DNA from: Candidatus Sulfotelmatobacter sp.
GTDB taxonomy: Bacteria; Vulcanimicrobiota; Vulcanimicrobiia; Vulcanimicrobiales; Vulcanimicrobiaceae
Length of the DNA: 64,000 bases
Assembly: GCA_035504415.1 (NCBI GenBank)
Contig: DATJRY010000014.1
Span: forward strand, 1 to 64,000
Direction of reading: 5' to 3'
Shown here: positions 48,864 through 61,235 of the stretch, piece by piece
Layout: every line of letters begins with the position of its first letter
How positions within the stretch are numbered: position 1 is the first letter of the stretch
Translations under genes and position numbers: made by a program
The notes under the pieces: model-generated
The model's input: the letters and a program-made list of their open reading frames with translations, nothing else
The model's database searches: none
What the model was told of the DNA's origin: nothing

Positions 48864-49334
48864 ATGCCGCGTAAGGGCCCGGTTCCCAAGCGTCCCATCC
48901 TTCCCGATCCGAAATTCGGGTCGAAAGTGCTCGCGCGCTTCATCAACAAGGTGATGCTGCGTGGGAAGAAGTCCGTCGCCGAGCAGATCACCTACGGTGC
49001 GCTCGAGATGATCGCGACCAAGTCGGGTCGCGATCCGATGGACGTCTTCAATCAGGCGCTGGGCAACACGATGCCGCAGGTCGAGGTCCGTCCTCGCCGC
49101 GTCGGCGGCGCGACCTATCAGGTCCCGATGGAGGTCCGTCCGGACCGCCGTCAGGCGATGGCGATGCGCTGGCTGATCGGGTACGCGCGTTCGCGTCCCG
49201 GCCGCTCGATGACCGAGAAGCTCGCCAACGAGCTGCTCGACGCGTCCAACAACCAGGGTGCCTCGATCAAGAAGCGCGAGGACACTCATAAGATGGCCGA
49301 AGCCAACAAGGCCTTCGCGCACTACCGCTGGTAA
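48864..49334 (+). CDS. rpsG: 30S ribosomal protein S7
   Basis: A 156-residue primary 16S rRNA-binding protein that nucleates head assembly and contacts the E site. Full length, with the family block [17 protein letters not shown] (residues 75-91). Second gene of the str operon, 21 bases after rpsL. Confidence 0.98.
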   Translation: MPRKGPVPKRPILPDPKFGSKVLARFINKVMLRGKKSVAEQITYGALEMIATKSGRDPMDVFNQALGNTMPQVEVRPRRVGGATYQVPMEVRPDRRQAMAMRWLIGYARSRPGRSMTEKLANELLDASNNQGASIKKREDTHKMAEANKAFAHYRW

Positions 49335-49355
49335 GGCGGCGCTTCGCTTTCAATC

Positions 49356-51464
49356 ATGGCTCTCAAACGCGAATATCCCCTCGAGCGCACCCGTAACATC
49401 GGCATTGCCGCGCACATCGACGCAGGCAAGACGACGGCGACGGAGCGCATCCTTTTCTATACCGGCCGGACGCACAAGATCGGTGAAGTCCACGACGGCG
49501 CTGCCACCATGGACTGGATGGTCCAAGAGCAGGAACGCGGGATCACCATCACGTCCGCCGCGACTGCCTGCACCTGGCGCGACACGCGCATCAACATCAT
49601 CGATACGCCAGGCCACGTGGACTTCACCGTCGAGGTGGAGCGCTCGCTGCGCGTCCTCGACGGCCTGGTCGCGTTGTTCGACTCGGTCGCCGCGGTGCAG
49701 CCGCAGTCCGAGACCGTCTGGCGTCAGGCGAACAAGTACGCCGTCCCCCGGGTCATCTTCGTCAACAAGATGGACCGGATGGGCGCCGACTTCTTCAATT
49801 GCGTCAAGCAGATCCGCACCCGCCTGGGCGCCCCGGCGACGCCGATCCAAGTGCCGATCGGCGCCGAGGACAAGTTCGAGGGCGTCGTCGACCTGTTCAC
49901 GATGAGCAAGATCGTCTACACCGACGACCTGGGCTCGACGATGGACCACGTCCCGGTCACCGAGGTGGACGGCGAGTTGTTCACGACCGCGCAAGAGTGG
50001 CGCCAAGCGCTGATCGAGGCGATCGCGGAGCAGGACGACGAGCTGCTCGAGCTGTTCTTCGACGGCCAGGAGATCCCGGTCGAGCGTCTGCACAAGGCGC
50101 TGCGCGCCGCGACGATCGCCGGCAAGGTGCTGCCGATGCTTTGCGGTTCGGCCTTCAAGAACAAGGGCGTCCAGCCGCTGCTCGACGCGGTCGTCGACTT
50201 TCTGCCCTCGCCGCTCGACGCCAAGCCGATCACCGGCAAGGACCCGAAGGACGACGAGACGATCAGCCGTCAGCCCGGCGACGACGAGTACTTCTCGGCG
50301 CTGGCGTTCAAGATCGCGACCGATCCGTACGGCAACCTGACGTACTTCCGCGTCTACTCGGGCGTGCTCGAGAAGGGCAGCTACGTCTACAACGCGCGCA
50401 GCGGACGCAAGGAGCGCATCGGGCGCATCCTGCGGATGCACGCGAACCACCGCGAGGACATCGACGCCATCGGCGCCGGCGACATCGCCGCGGCGGTCGG
50501 TCTGACCGACACGCGCACCGGCGACACGCTGTGCGACGAGAAGCACCCGATCCTGCTCGAGAACATCACCTTCCCGGAGCCCGTCATCTCGCAGGCCATC
50601 GAGCCGAAGACGAAGGGCGACCAGGACAAGATGGGCATCGCGCTCACGCGTCTGGCGCAGGAAGATCCGACCTTCCGCATGCGCACGGACGAAGAGACCC
50701 AGCAGACGATCATCGCCGGCATGGGTGAGCTGCACCTCGAGATCATCCTCGATCGGCTCAAGCGCGAGTTCAAGGTCGAAGCGAACGTCGGCAAGCCGCA
50801 GGTCGCGTACCGCGAAGCGATCACCAAGACCGTCGAGAAGCAGGGCAAGTTCGTCCGGCAGACCGGTGGTAAGGGTCAGTACGGCGACGTGTGGGTCCGC
50901 CTCTCGCCGGGTGAAGTCGGTACCGGCTATACCTTCGAGTGGAAGATCGTCGGCGGCGTGATTCCCAAAGAATTCCAGAAGCCGGTCATGGAAGGCATCC
51001 GCGAGGCGGCCCAGTCGGGCGTGCTGGCCGGGTTCCCCGTGCTCGACTTCAAGGTCGAAGTCTTCGACGGCTCGTTCCACGACGTCGACTCGAGCGAAAT
51101 GGCGTTCAAGATCGCCGGCTCGATGGCGTTCAAGGAAGCGAACCGGTCCGCCGGTCCGATCCTGCTCGAGCCGATCATGGGCGTCGAAGTCACCGCGCCG
51201 CGCGACTACATGGGCGCGGTCAACGGCGACCTCAACCGCCGTCGCGGTCAGATCCAATCGCAGGACGAAGCCGTCGGCGGCGCGGTCGTCATCAAGGCGA
51301 ACGTCCCGCTTTCGGAGATGTTCGGCTACGCGACCGATCTGCGTTCGGCGACACAAGGCCGCGCGACCTACACGATGGAGTTCTCGCACTACGAGAAGGC
51401 GCCGAAGTCCGTCGAGGAAGAGATCGTCGCAAAGTCTCAGGGCAAGAAGCTCTCACCCGTTTAG
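49356..51464 (+). CDS. fusA: Elongation factor G
   Basis: A 702-residue translocase GTPase. G1 AHIDAGKTT (near 18-26), G2/switch [10 protein letters not shown]3 DTPGHVDF, G4 NKMDRMG, then domains II-V in normal order. Starts 21 bases after rpsG and is followed 55 bases later by tuf. Confidence 0.98.
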   Translation: MALKREYPLERTRNIGIAAHIDAGKTTATERILFYTGRTHKIGEVHDGAATMDWMVQEQERGITITSAATACTWRDTRINIIDTPGHVDFTVEVERSLRVLDGLVALFDSVAAVQPQSETVWRQANKYAVPRVIFVNKMDRMGADFFNCVKQIRTRLGAPATPIQVPIGAEDKFEGVVDLFTMSKIVYTDDLGSTMDHVPVTEVDGELFTTAQEWRQALIEAIAEQDDELLELFFDGQEIPVERLHKALRAATIAGKVLPMLCGSAFKNKGVQPLLDAVVDFLPSPLDAKPITGKDPKDDETISRQPGDDEYFSALAFKIATDPYGNLTYFRVYSGVLEKGSYVYNARSGRKERIGRILRMHANHREDIDAIGAGDIAAAVGLTDTRTGDTLCDEKHPILLENITFPEPVISQAIEPKTKGDQDKMGIALTRLAQEDPTFRMRTDEETQQTIIAGMGELHLEIILDRLKREFKVEANVGKPQVAYREAITKTVEKQGKFVRQTGGKGQYGDVWVRLSPGEVGTGYTFEWKIVGGVIPKEFQKPVMEGIREAAQSGVLAGFPVLDFKVEVFDGSFHDVDSSEMAFKIAGSMAFKEANRSAGPILLEPIMGVEVTAPRDYMGAVNGDLNRRRGQIQSQDEAVGGAVVIKANVPLSEMFGYATDLRSATQGRATYTMEFSHYEKAPKSVEEEIVAKSQGKKLSPV

Positions 51465-51519
51465 CACGAAGAACCTACCAGCAATAACGAAGTAGCAAGG
51501 AATACCAGAAAAGGGCATC

Positions 51520-52722
<1,203 letters not shown>

Positions 52723-52738
52723 GTAAGGTTCACCAGAA

Positions 52739-53047
<309 letters not shown>

Positions 53048-53053
53048 GCACCC

Positions 53054-53082
53054 GACCCCGGCGAAATCGCCGGGGTCTTTTT
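53054..53082 (+). terminator. Intrinsic terminator of the str operon
   Basis: A perfect ten-base stem GACCCCGGCG / CGCCGGGGTC with loop AAAT, followed by five T. It lies six bases after the rpsJ stop; the next gene's ATG begins directly after the T-tract. Confidence 0.93.
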
Positions 53083-53508
53083 ATGCCGAAATCGATCGAC
53101 GTCGTTCACGAGCGGACGTTCAGCGGAACGCCACGCCGCATCTACCAGCTGCTCTCGGACATCGGCACCTCGCAAGACGCCGTGTGGCCGTTCCCCTCGC
53201 AGCCGTTTCTGCGCAGCCCCGGGCCGCTGACCCCGGGGAAGACCGAGGAGTGGCACGGCGGCCTGCACGCGGTGCTCGAGGAGGCGGAGCCCGAGTCGTC
53301 CATCCGCTGGCGCGTCGATACGCCAGGGATCGACGGAACGCACGGGTTCACGCTCGAGCCGTCGGGGAAGCGCGTGCTCGTCAGGCACCGGGTGCTCGCA
53401 ACGCTCAGCGACGACGAAGGTGTTCCGCTGTGGCGCCGGCTCGAAGGCGCGCACGAGATGACGCTCGAGGCGCTCTTCGACAAGCTGGCGCGCGTTCTGA
53501 AACGGTAA
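53083..53508 (+). CDS. SRPBCC (START-like) domain protein
   Basis: A 141-residue protein of the polyketide-cyclase/START-like superfamily: an opening beta strand and [21 protein letters not shown], then GKTEEWHGG and [17 protein letters not shown] strands and a final long helix. These fold around hydrophobic ligands; the ligand is unknown. Its ATG follows immediately after the terminator, and the only purine-rich ribosome site (GGGG) lies in the terminator stem, so expression probably needs read-through or an unidentified signal. Confidence 0.72.
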   Translation: MPKSIDVVHERTFSGTPRRIYQLLSDIGTSQDAVWPFPSQPFLRSPGPLTPGKTEEWHGGLHAVLEEAEPESSIRWRVDTPGIDGTHGFTLEPSGKRVLVRHRVLATLSDDEGVPLWRRLEGAHEMTLEALFDKLARVLKR

Positions 53509-53564
53509 GCTTTTCGGGCGCGCCCCAGGAGCCGCCCCGTGTGCACGGGTAGACGCGTAGCGTC

Positions 53565-56435
53565 ATGATGTCGCCGGAGCGCCGCGGTGCGCTCGCGTCG
53601 CTGGACACCGCCGCGCTCGACCTGCTGCCGGACGCCATTTGGGTGGCCGGCCCGCGCGGCGAGATCGTGCAGGCGAACGTGGCCTGGCGGCGCTTGACGC
53701 GCACCGCCGGTGATCGCCTGGCCGACGAGAGCTTCGTCGTGCTGCTGCACCCCGACGATCTGGTGCGCGTCCAGGACCGTTGGCGGGCGCACGTCGCCAG
53801 CGGCACGGAGTACGACGACGAATACCGTTTGCTCGACGAGGACGGGCGGTACCGATGGTACCGCGGGCGCGCGGCGGCGATCGGTGACGGCGGTGTGACG
53901 CTTGGCTGGATCGGCTCGATCGTCCCCTGCGAGGACGAGCATCGCGCGCGCGAGCGAGCGACCCTGCAGGCCGACGTCAACGCGCTGTTCGCCTCGGTGA
54001 CCGATCCCGACGCGTTGATCGACGCGCTGCTGGCGCGCGCCGTCCCGGCCCACGCCGACTACGCCGTCATCGATCTCTTCGACGAGCGTGGCTCGTTCGA
54101 GCGCGTCGCCAGCGCCGGGCCGCCCAACGTGCGCGAGCTGTTGGGAGCGGCCCGCGAGCGCTATCGGAATGCCAGCTCGATCGTCGGCACGTCGTGGCAC
54201 GTCGCGGCGACCGGCGAGGCGATGCTGCTGAACCTGCCGACGCAGCGCACCTGGTCCGACGAAGCCGAGCGCCTTTACGGCGACTTGGGCGTGCGCTCCG
54301 CGATCATCGTGCCGTTGACCGACGGCGTGCACCGGCTGGGTTCGCTGGCCTTGGGCCGGCTCGGCGAGGATGCGACGCCGTTCGGCGAGGACGATCTGCG
54401 CTTCTACGCCGATCTCGCCGCGCGCGCGGCCGCGGTGATCTCGCACGCGCGCACGACGCGCGAGCTGATCGGTTCCGAGCGCCGGTACCGCGCGCTCGCC
54501 GACGGCCTGCCGGACCTGATCGCGGTCACCGACGCCGGCGGCCGGCTGGCGTACGTCAACGAGCCCTGGGTGCGCCGCACCGGCTTGCGCGTCGACCCCG
54601 GCGGCGAGGACGGCTGGTCCGCTGTCGTGCATCCGGACGATCTGGCCGCGCTGCACGCGATGTTCGACCGGGCCCGCACCGAGCAGCGCGGCTTTGAGGC
54701 GCAGCACCGTCTGCGCGGCCGCGACCAGGCGTACCGCTGGTACTTGCACCGGGGCGAGCCGATCCACGCTCGCGACGCGCTGACCGGCTGGATCGGGACG
54801 TTGACGGACATCGACGAGCGCAAGCGTGCCGAAGACGCGCTGCGCATCGTCGTCGAAGCCAGCAGCGTCTTCGGCGTCATCGACGGGTCGGCGACGCTGC
54901 AAGGGATCGCCGACGTCGCGATCGCCCACCTCGCCGACTGGTGTACGATCTACCTCTACGACGAGGCGCAGCGGCTGCGTCCGGCCGCCGTCGCCCACCG
55001 CGATCCGCTGCGCCTGCGGGTCGCGCGCGAGTATTTGCGCCGCTTCCCGGTGCGCGACGACGACGAGCGCGCGCTGGTCGCCTCGACGGGCCGTGCCGTG
55101 CGCTTGGATCCGCTCCCGCCGGATTGGCTCGAGAGCGTCGACGACCTCGAGCAGCGCGCGGTCCTGGCGTCCTTGGATCTGGCCGGCTACCTGTTCGTCC
55201 CGCTGACGCTCGACGATCAGCGGTTGGGCGTGATGTCGCTGGGGCTCGAGGCGGCCGGCGACCAGCACTTCAACGACGAAGACGAGCAGCTGGCCGTGCT
55301 GCTGGCGCAGCGCGCCGCGATCGGCATCGCCAACGCGCGGCTCTACGAGCGCCAGCGCCAGGTCGCGCGCACGCTGCAAGCGGCGTTCTTGCCGGCCGCG
55401 CTGCCGGCGGTCAGCGGCGTCGCGTTCGACGGCGTCTACACCGCCGGCACGCAAGACCTGAGCATCGGCGGCGATTGGTACGACGCGCTGACCTACGATG
55501 AGACGACGCTGGGCTTCTCGGTCGGCGACGTCGCCGGGCACGGTCTGGAGGCCGCCGTGACGATGGGCAAGATGCGCCAGACGTTTCGCGCGCTGGCCGT
55601 CGTCGAACGCGACCCGGCGCGCGTCTTGGCCATCGCCGACAGCGTGCTGCGCCGCGAGCATCCCGACGTCTTCGTGACCGCCTTCGCCGCGACGTACGAG
55701 CTGCGCAGCCGCACGCTTCGCTACGCCAACGCCGGCCATCCCGCGCCGTTCGTGCGCGGCGCCGACGGCGCGCTCGATCGGCTCGCGACCGGCGGCATTC
55801 CGCTCGGGCTGGCGTCGTTCGACGCGCTGGGCACGCACGCGCGCATGCTCAGTCCCGGTGACCTCATCGTGACCTTCACCGACGGCCTGATCGAGACGAC
55901 GCGCGACTTGGCCGCCGGCGAGGCGCTGGTCGCGCGCACGCTGGCGCACCCGGCGTTCGCCATCTGCACGACGCCCGCCGCCCTGCTGCGCGCGCTGGTC
56001 GTCCCCGACGAGCCGGGCGACGACATCGCGATCCTGACGATGCGCGTCGGCGGCGGTCCCGATTGGAGCTTCGACGCCAACGACTCGAACGCGGCGCAGG
56101 CGGCCCGCGCCGCGTTCGTCGCTCGGCTCACCGCGGCCGGCGTCGACGACGAGCTGCGGGTCGCCGGCGAGGTCGTGTTCGGCGAGATCGTCGGCAACAT
56201 CGCGCGCTACACGCCGGGCACCGTCGATCTCGCGCTGCGCGGCGAACCGCGCGGCCTGGTGCTGGCGGCGCTCGACCGCGGTCCCGGCTTCCACTGGAAC
56301 GCCATGCCGCCGAAGGCGATGGCGGAGAGCGGCCGGGGACTCTTCCTCATCGAGGCGCTGGCGCGCAGCGTGCGCGCCGAGTATCTGTCCGGCTTCGGCA
56401 CCTACCTGGAAGTCGTGCTGGCCGCCGTCAGCTGA
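53565..56435 (+). CDS. Multi-sensor PP2C phosphatase/ATPase signalling protein (RsbU-RsbW-like fusion)
   Basis: A 956-residue cytoplasmic signalling protein. Domain order: PAS (about 15-125), GAF (about 135-300), PAS (about 305-425), GAF (about 430-590), SpoIIE/RsbU-type PP2C phosphatase (about 600-800; metal motifs GGDWYDA, DVAGHG and PGDD) and an RsbW-like HATPase (about 820-950; EIVGNIARY as N box, DRGPGF as G1). It joins a phosphatase and an anti-sigma kinase of the partner-switching type in one chain. No anti-sigma antagonist or sigma factor lies nearby. It converges on, and overlaps by eight bases, the acyl-CoA dehydrogenase gene. Confidence 0.9.
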   Translation: MMSPERRGALASLDTAALDLLPDAIWVAGPRGEIVQANVAWRRLTRTAGDRLADESFVVLLHPDDLVRVQDRWRAHVASGTEYDDEYRLLDEDGRYRWYRGRAAAIGDGGVTLGWIGSIVPCEDEHRARERATLQADVNALFASVTDPDALIDALLARAVPAHADYAVIDLFDERGSFERVASAGPPNVRELLGAARERYRNASSIVGTSWHVAATGEAMLLNLPTQRTWSDEAERLYGDLGVRSAIIVPLTDGVHRLGSLALGRLGEDATPFGEDDLRFYADLAARAAAVISHARTTRELIGSERRYRALADGLPDLIAVTDAGGRLAYVNEPWVRRTGLRVDPGGEDGWSAVVHPDDLAALHAMFDRARTEQRGFEAQHRLRGRDQAYRWYLHRGEPIHARDALTGWIGTLTDIDERKRAEDALRIVVEASSVFGVIDGSATLQGIADVAIAHLADWCTIYLYDEAQRLRPAAVAHRDPLRLRVAREYLRRFPVRDDDERALVASTGRAVRLDPLPPDWLESVDDLEQRAVLASLDLAGYLFVPLTLDDQRLGVMSLGLEAAGDQHFNDEDEQLAVLLAQRAAIGIANARLYERQRQVARTLQAAFLPAALPAVSGVAFDGVYTAGTQDLSIGGDWYDALTYDETTLGFSVGDVAGHGLEAAVTMGKMRQTFRALAVVERDPARVLAIADSVLRREHPDVFVTAFAATYELRSRTLRYANAGHPAPFVRGADGALDRLATGGIPLGLASFDALGTHARMLSPGDLIVTFTDGLIETTRDLAAGEALVARTLAHPAFAICTTPAALLRALVVPDEPGDDIAILTMRVGGGPDWSFDANDSNAAQAARAAFVARLTAAGVDDELRVAGEVVFGEIVGNIARYTPGTVDLALRGEPRGLVLAALDRGPGFHWNAMPPKAMAESGRGLFLIEALARSVRAEYLSGFGTYLEVVLAAVS

Positions 56436-57651
56436 ACGCCTTCTCGCCGGTGATCGCTTGGCCGAGAATCAGCGTGTGTACCTCGCTGGTGCCCTCGTAC
56501 GTCAGGACGCTCTCGAGGTTGTTCATGTGGCGGATCACCGGGTACTCGAGGGTGATGCCGTTGGCGCCCAGGATCGTGCGCGCTTCGCGGCAGATCGCGA
56601 GCGACTCGCGCACGTTGTTGAGCTTGCCGAACGAGACGTGGCTCGGGTGCTGCAGGCCGGCGTCCTTGAGGCGCCCGACGTGCAGCGCCGTCAACATGCC
56701 CTTGTTGAGCTCGAGCATCATGTTGACCAGCTTCTCTTGGGTGAGCTGGAAGGCCGCGATCGGCTTGCCGAACTGGATGCGCGTCTTGGCGTAATCGAGC
56801 GCGGTCTCGTAACAGGTGCGGGCGGCGCCCAGCGCGCCCCACAGGATCCCGTAGCGCGCTTCGTTGAGGCACGAGAGCGGGCCGCGCATCCCGGTGACGT
56901 TGGGCAGCATCGCGTCGGAGGGAAGGCGCACGTCTTCGAGCACCAGCTCCGAGGTCACCGACGCGCGCAGCGAGAGCTTCCGATCGACGTTGCGGGTCGA
57001 GAAGCCCTTGCTGCCGGTCGGGACGACGAAGCCGCGCACCGACTTGCCGACCCCGCCGTCGTCTTCGCCCTGCAGCTTCGCCCACACGATCGCGACGTCG
57101 GCGACGCCGCCGTTGGTGATCCACATCTTCGTTCCGTTGAGCACGTAGTCGTCGCCGTCGCGGCGCGCGGTCGTGCGCATCCCGGTCGGGTCGCTACCGA
57201 AGTCGGGCTCGGTCAAGCCGAAGCAGCCGATGATTTCGCCGGCCGCCATCTGCGGCAGCCATTCGCGCTTCTGTTCCTCCGAGCCGAAGGCCCAGATCGG
57301 GAGCATCGCCAGCGATCCTTGCACCGACACGAACGAACGGAACCCGGAGTCGCCGGCTTCCAATTCCAGACAGGCCAGACCGTACGAGACGGCGTTGGTG
57401 CCGGCGCACTCGTAGCCTTGCAAGTGCATTCCGAGCAGCCCCAGCTCGCCGAGCTCGCGCGCGATCTCGGCGGGGAAGGCGCCCTCCTCGAACCACTCCG
57501 CGATGTCCGGCAGCACGCGATCGCGGACGAACTTGCGCGCGGTGTCGCGGATCAGCCGCTCCTCGTCGTTGAGCAGCGCGTCGATCCCGAGAAAGTCCGT
57601 CGGACTGGGCGCCGGCGGGGTGGCGCGGTGGACGGGCGCGATCGTACTCAT
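56428..57651 (-). CDS. Acyl-CoA dehydrogenase (glutaryl-CoA dehydrogenase-like)
   Basis: A 407-residue FAD enzyme. FGLTEPDFGSDPTGM and KMWITNGG are FAD/substrate motifs; the catalytic Glu lies in LTYEGTSEVHTLILGQAITG near the C-terminus. The ILGANGITLEYPVIRHMNNLE block closely resembles glutaryl-CoA dehydrogenases of lysine/tryptophan catabolism, so that substrate is favoured though not certain. The ATG at 57651 lacks a clear ribosome site. Divergent from the NrtR-like gene. Confidence 0.9.
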   Translation of the reverse strand: MSTIAPVHRATPPAPSPTDFLGIDALLNDEERLIRDTARKFVRDRVLPDIAEWFEEGAFPAEIARELGELGLLGMHLQGYECAGTNAVSYGLACLELEAGDSGFRSFVSVQGSLAMLPIWAFGSEEQKREWLPQMAAGEIIGCFGLTEPDFGSDPTGMRTTARRDGDDYVLNGTKMWITNGGVADVAIVWAKLQGEDDGGVGKSVRGFVVPTGSKGFSTRNVDRKLSLRASVTSELVLEDVRLPSDAMLPNVTGMRGPLSCLNEARYGILWGALGAARTCYETALDYAKTRIQFGKPIAAFQLTQEKLVNMMLELNKGMLTALHVGRLKDAGLQHPSHVSFGKLNNVRESLAICREARTILGANGITLEYPVIRHMNNLESVLTYEGTSEVHTLILGQAITGEKAFS

Positions 57652-57725
57652 GGGTGTGTCGGTTCGGTCGGGGACGTTCCCCTCCTGGCACGGAGCCGGC
57701 GCCGCCACGGCGAACGTCGGCCGCC

Positions 57726-58634
57726 ATGTCGCGCGATGGGACGGCGGTGCTGCTCGGCCTGGACGCCGTCATCGTCTCCGTCCACGATGAGAGCCCACGC
57801 GTGCTCACGCTGGCCGGCGACGCGGCGCCCTCGCTGCCGTCGGGACCGTTCGATCCCGCGCGCGACCGCACGCTCGAGCTGGCGGCGCGGCGGCTGATCG
57901 ACGAACAGACCGCGCTGCGCGTCGGCTACCTCGAACAGCTCTACACGTTCGGTGATCGCAACCGCGACCCGCGCGAGGTCGCCGGCGGCCCGCGATTGGT
58001 CAGCGTCGGCTACCTCGCGCTGGCCGGCGAACGCGCCGCCGAGGAGACGGCCGCGGTCGCTTGGCGGGACTGGTACGCCTTCTTTCCGTGGGAGGACGAT
58101 CGCGCGGGGCGCGCGCCGGTGCTGGTCGAGCGGGTGCTGCCGTTCGTGGCGCGCCGCTTGGCCGGCCGGCGCGACCCGGGTCTCACCCAGCGGGCGCGGA
58201 TCGCGTTCGGGCTCGAGGGCGCGGCCTGGAACACCGATGCCGTGCTCGAACGCTTCGAGCTGCTCTTCGAGCTGGGCGGCGTGGCCGAGGCACCGGACCA
58301 CGCCGAGACGTTCGGCGCGCCGATGGCGGTCGATCACCGGCGCATCCTGGCGACCGCGATCGGGCGGCTGCGCGGCAAGATCAAGTACCGGCCGATCGTC
58401 TTCGAGCTGCTCGGGCCGAGCTTCACCCTGACCGAGCTGCAGGGGACGGTCGAGGCGCTGGCCGGGACGCGCCTGCACGGGCCGAACTTCCGCCGGCTCG
58501 TCGCCGACACCGGAATCGTCGAGCCGACCGGAGAGCGCCGCCCCACGACCGGGCGCCCGGCGAGCCTCTATCGGTTCCGGCCCGACGTCCTGGCCGAGCG
58601 GACCGACTCCGGGGTGGGGGTGCGCCGAAAGTAG
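57726..58634 (+). CDS. nrtR: NrtR-like NAD-biosynthesis regulator (degenerate Nudix plus winged helix)
   Basis: A 302-residue protein with an N-terminal Nudix fold and a C-terminal winged helix (about 220-290: [18 protein letters not shown]...GPNFRRLV, ending in a GRPASLYRF wing). The Nudix box is degenerate (RRLIDEQ in place of REUXEE), as in NrtR regulators that sense ADP-ribose without hydrolysing it. It is followed by a perfect palindrome and nadABC, which fits control of NAD synthesis. ATG 57726 chosen from the domain boundary. Confidence 0.85.
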   Translation: MSRDGTAVLLGLDAVIVSVHDESPRVLTLAGDAAPSLPSGPFDPARDRTLELAARRLIDEQTALRVGYLEQLYTFGDRNRDPREVAGGPRLVSVGYLALAGERAAEETAAVAWRDWYAFFPWEDDRAGRAPVLVERVLPFVARRLAGRRDPGLTQRARIAFGLEGAAWNTDAVLERFELLFELGGVAEAPDHAETFGAPMAVDHRRILATAIGRLRGKIKYRPIVFELLGPSFTLTELQGTVEALAGTRLHGPNFRRLVADTGIVEPTGERRPTTGRPASLYRFRPDVLAERTDSGVGVRRK

Positions 58635-58673
58635 CACGCCCTGGGGAGCCGGCTGCGTCATACTCTACGGAAC

Positions 58674-58698
58674 ACTTATACTAAAAATGAGTATAAGT
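58674..58698. promoter_or_regulatory. Perfect palindrome, candidate NrtR operator of nadABC
   Basis: Nine-base arms ACTTATACT (58674-58682) and AGTATAAGT (58690-58698) flank a seven-base spacer. The left arm contains TATACT (58677-58682), which could serve as the -10 box, so a bound regulator would block the promoter. It lies between the regulator stop and the nadA start, 21 bases before the latter. Confidence 0.75.
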
Positions 58699-58719
58699 AG
58701 AAGTTCCGAGGTCTTCTCA

Positions 58720-59718
58720 ATGGTCGAAACCCTGCCTTTCACCCCCGAGATTGCCGAGCGGACGCGTCCGATCTACGACCGGGTCGCGCGCGTCATCCCC
58801 GCCGTCGAGTGGCCGGTCCACGCGCCGTACGTCGACGCGATCAACCGGCTCAAGCGCGAGCGCAACGCCGTCATCCTCGCGCACAACTACCAGACGCCGG
58901 AGATCTTCCACGGCGTGGCCGACATCGTCGGCGACTCGCTGCAGCTGGCGCGCGAGGCGCAGCGCGCGCAAGCCGACACCATCCTCGTCTGCGGCGTGCA
59001 CTTCATGGGCGAGACCGCCAAGATCCTCAACCCCAGCCGCCGCGTCATCGTCCCCGACGCGCGCGCCGGCTGCTCGCTGGCGGAGTCGATCACCGCCGCC
59101 GACGTGCGCGCGCTGCGCGCGCGACACCCGGGCGTTCCGATCGTGACCTACGTGAACACCTCGGCCGAGGTCAAGGCGGAGTCCGACGTCTGCTGCACGT
59201 CCTCGAACGCGGTCCGCGTCGTCGAGGCGCTCGGCGTCCCGACCGTCATCATGATCCCCGACGAGTTCCTGGCCAACTACGTCGCCGCCAACACCAGCGT
59301 CGAGATCATCGCGTGGAAGGGCCACTGCGAGGTGCACGAGCGCTTCCGCGGCGTCGACGTCGAGTCGCTGCGCGAGACGGAAGAAGGCGTGCTCGTCATC
59401 GCGCACCCGGAGTGCCCGCCGGACGTCATCGCCGCCGCCGACTTCGCCGGCTCGACCGCCGCGATGATCGATTTCGTGCGCGACCGCGCGCCGCAGCGCG
59501 TCGTGCTGCTGACCGAGTGCTCGATGAGCGACAACGTCGCGGCGGAGTTCCCCAACGTCGCCTTCGTGCGCCCGTGCAACCTGTGCCCGCACATGCGGCG
59601 CAACACGCTGCCGAAGATCTTACGCGCGCTCGAGACGCTACAGGACGAGGTGCTGGTCGACGAATCGGTGCGGGTGCGCGCGCAGGCCTCGCTCGACCGG
59701 ATGATGGCGATCGCGTGA
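58720..59718 (+). CDS. nadA: Quinolinate synthase
   Basis: A 332-residue 4Fe-4S enzyme condensing iminoaspartate with dihydroxyacetone phosphate to quinolinate. Cluster cysteine candidates are C118 (GCSL), C203 or C232 (GHCEVH, HPEC) and C289 (CNLCPHM). AHNYQ and the GDSLQLAR motif are conserved. The start ATG 58720 has GAGG eight bases upstream; the ATG at 58687 lies inside the operator and is unlikely. First gene of nadABC, coupled to nadB by GTGA. Confidence 0.97.
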   Translation: MVETLPFTPEIAERTRPIYDRVARVIPAVEWPVHAPYVDAINRLKRERNAVILAHNYQTPEIFHGVADIVGDSLQLAREAQRAQADTILVCGVHFMGETAKILNPSRRVIVPDARAGCSLAESITAADVRALRARHPGVPIVTYVNTSAEVKAESDVCCTSSNAVRVVEALGVPTVIMIPDEFLANYVAANTSVEIIAWKGHCEVHERFRGVDVESLRETEEGVLVIAHPECPPDVIAAADFAGSTAAMIDFVRDRAPQRVVLLTECSMSDNVAAEFPNVAFVRPCNLCPHMRRNTLPKILRALETLQDEVLVDESVRVRAQASLDRMMAIA

Positions 59719-61235
59719 AGACCGACGTCCTGGTGCTGGGCGCCGGCGTGGCGGGGCTCGCCGCGGCGCTGGCGGTCGAAGGACGTCGCGTGTTCGTCGC
59801 CGGCGAGACACCGCTCGGGCGCGACCTCGCCTCCGCCTGGGCGCAGGGCGGCGTCGCCGCCGCGCTCGGCGCGGCCGACTCGCCGCTCCTGCACGCGGCC
59901 GACACGCTGGCGGCGGGCGGCGGCATCGCCGAACCCGACGTCGCCGAGACGTTGGCGCGCGAAGCGCCGGCGGCGATCGACGCGCTGGTGCGGCTGGGCG
60001 TTCCGTTCGCGCGCGCGGACGACGGCGCCCTCGCGCTGGGGCTCGAGGCCGCGCACAGCCGTCGCCGCATCGTGCACGTCGCCGACGCGACCGGCGCGGC
60101 GATCCTCGACGCGCTGCTCGCGCAAGCGCGCCGCCGACCCAACGTGCAGCTGTGCGACGGTCTGCGCGCGAGCGCGCTGCTGGTGCGGCCGGGGCGCGTC
60201 GTCGGCGCGGTGCTGGTCACGCCGGCCGGCGATCAGGTCCGGGTCGAGGCCAACGCGGTCGTGCTCGCGACCGGCGGGTTCGGCGGGCTGTACGCGCGCA
60301 CGACGACGCCGCTCGCCGCGCGCGGCGCCGGCATCGCGCTCGCCGCGCGCGCCGGCGCGACGCTCGCCGATCTGGAGTTCGTGCAGTTCCATCCGACCGC
60401 GCTGCGCACGACGGCCGATCCGCTGCCGCTGGTCAGCGAAGCGGTGCGCGGCGAGGGCGCGCTGCTGGTCGATGCCCACGGTACGCGCATCATGGACGGC
60501 ATCGACGCGCGCGGCGAGCTCGCACCGCGCGACGTCGTCGCGCGGGCGGTCGCCGCGGTCGAAGCTGCCGGCGGCAGCGTCCTTCTCGATGCACGCGAAG
60601 CGCTCGGCGAGCGGTTCGCGGCGCGCTTTCCCGGCATCTTCGCGACCGCCCGCCGAGCGGGGATCGACCCACGCACGCAGCCGCTGCCGGTGAAGGCGGT
60701 CGCGCACTACACGATCGGCGGCGTCGCGACCGATGCGTATGGCCGCACCAACGTGCCGGGCTTGTGGGCGTGCGGCGAGGTGGCCGCGACCGGACTCCAC
60801 GGCGCGAACCGGCTGGCCAGCAACTCGCTGGTCGAAGGGCTCGTCTTCGGCGCGCGGGTCGGCGAAGACGTCAGCGCGATCGGCGGCACGCAGAGCGCGA
60901 GCGGCGCGCGCAGCGCCGGCGCCCGCGAATCCGTCGCGCACGGAACGGTCGGCGCGGCTCTCCGCGAGCTGCGCGCGACGATGAGCGACGCGCTCGGGGT
61001 GGTTCGCGACGAACCCGCGATGCTGCGCGCGCTCGACGCCTTCACCGCCCTCGAGCGGACGGCCACGGACGACCGGATCGCCGACGCGGCGCTGGTCGGC
61101 ACGCTCGTCGCGCGAGCGGCGCTCGCCCGCCGGGAGAGCCGCGGCGCGCATCAGCGTTCCGACTACGCGGCCAGCGATCCGCGCTGCGCCCAGCGCAGCT
61201 TCGTCGCCCCCGCTCGGCTGGCGCGCATCTCGTGA
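59715..61235 (+). CDS. nadB: L-aspartate oxidase
   Basis: A 506-residue FAD enzyme that oxidises aspartate to iminoaspartate for Nad[12 protein letters not shown] is the N-terminal dinucleotide motif; [26 protein letters not shown] and [20 protein letters not shown] are the succinate dehydrogenase/NadB family blocks. GTG start overlaps the nadA stop and its own stop overlaps nadC, giving a fully coupled operon. Confidence 0.97.
   Translation: MKTDVLVLGAGVAGLAAALAVEGRRVFVAGETPLGRDLASAWAQGGVAAALGAADSPLLHAADTLAAGGGIAEPDVAETLAREAPAAIDALVRLGVPFARADDGALALGLEAAHSRRRIVHVADATGAAILDALLAQARRRPNVQLCDGLRASALLVRPGRVVGAVLVTPAGDQVRVEANAVVLATGGFGGLYARTTTPLAARGAGIALAARAGATLADLEFVQFHPTALRTTADPLPLVSEAVRGEGALLVDAHGTRIMDGIDARGELAPRDVVARAVAAVEAAGGSVLLDAREALGERFAARFPGIFATARRAGIDPRTQPLPVKAVAHYTIGGVATDAYGRTNVPGLWACGEVAATGLHGANRLASNSLVEGLVFGARVGEDVSAIGGTQSASGARSAGARESVAHGTVGAALRELRATMSDALGVVRDEPAMLRALDAFTALERTATDDRIADAALVGTLVARAALARRESRGAHQRSDYAASDPRCAQRSFVAPARLARIS

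Noticed and set aside
53142-56294. A 1050-codon open frame antisense to the multi-sensor phosphatase
   Set aside because: No motif and a composition typical of an antisense shadow; the sense strand has complete PAS, GAF and PP2C motifs.
58687-58719. Upstream start for nadA at 58687
   Set aside because: The ATG lies inside the palindromic operator with no ribosome site; ATG 58720 has GAGG at the right distance.
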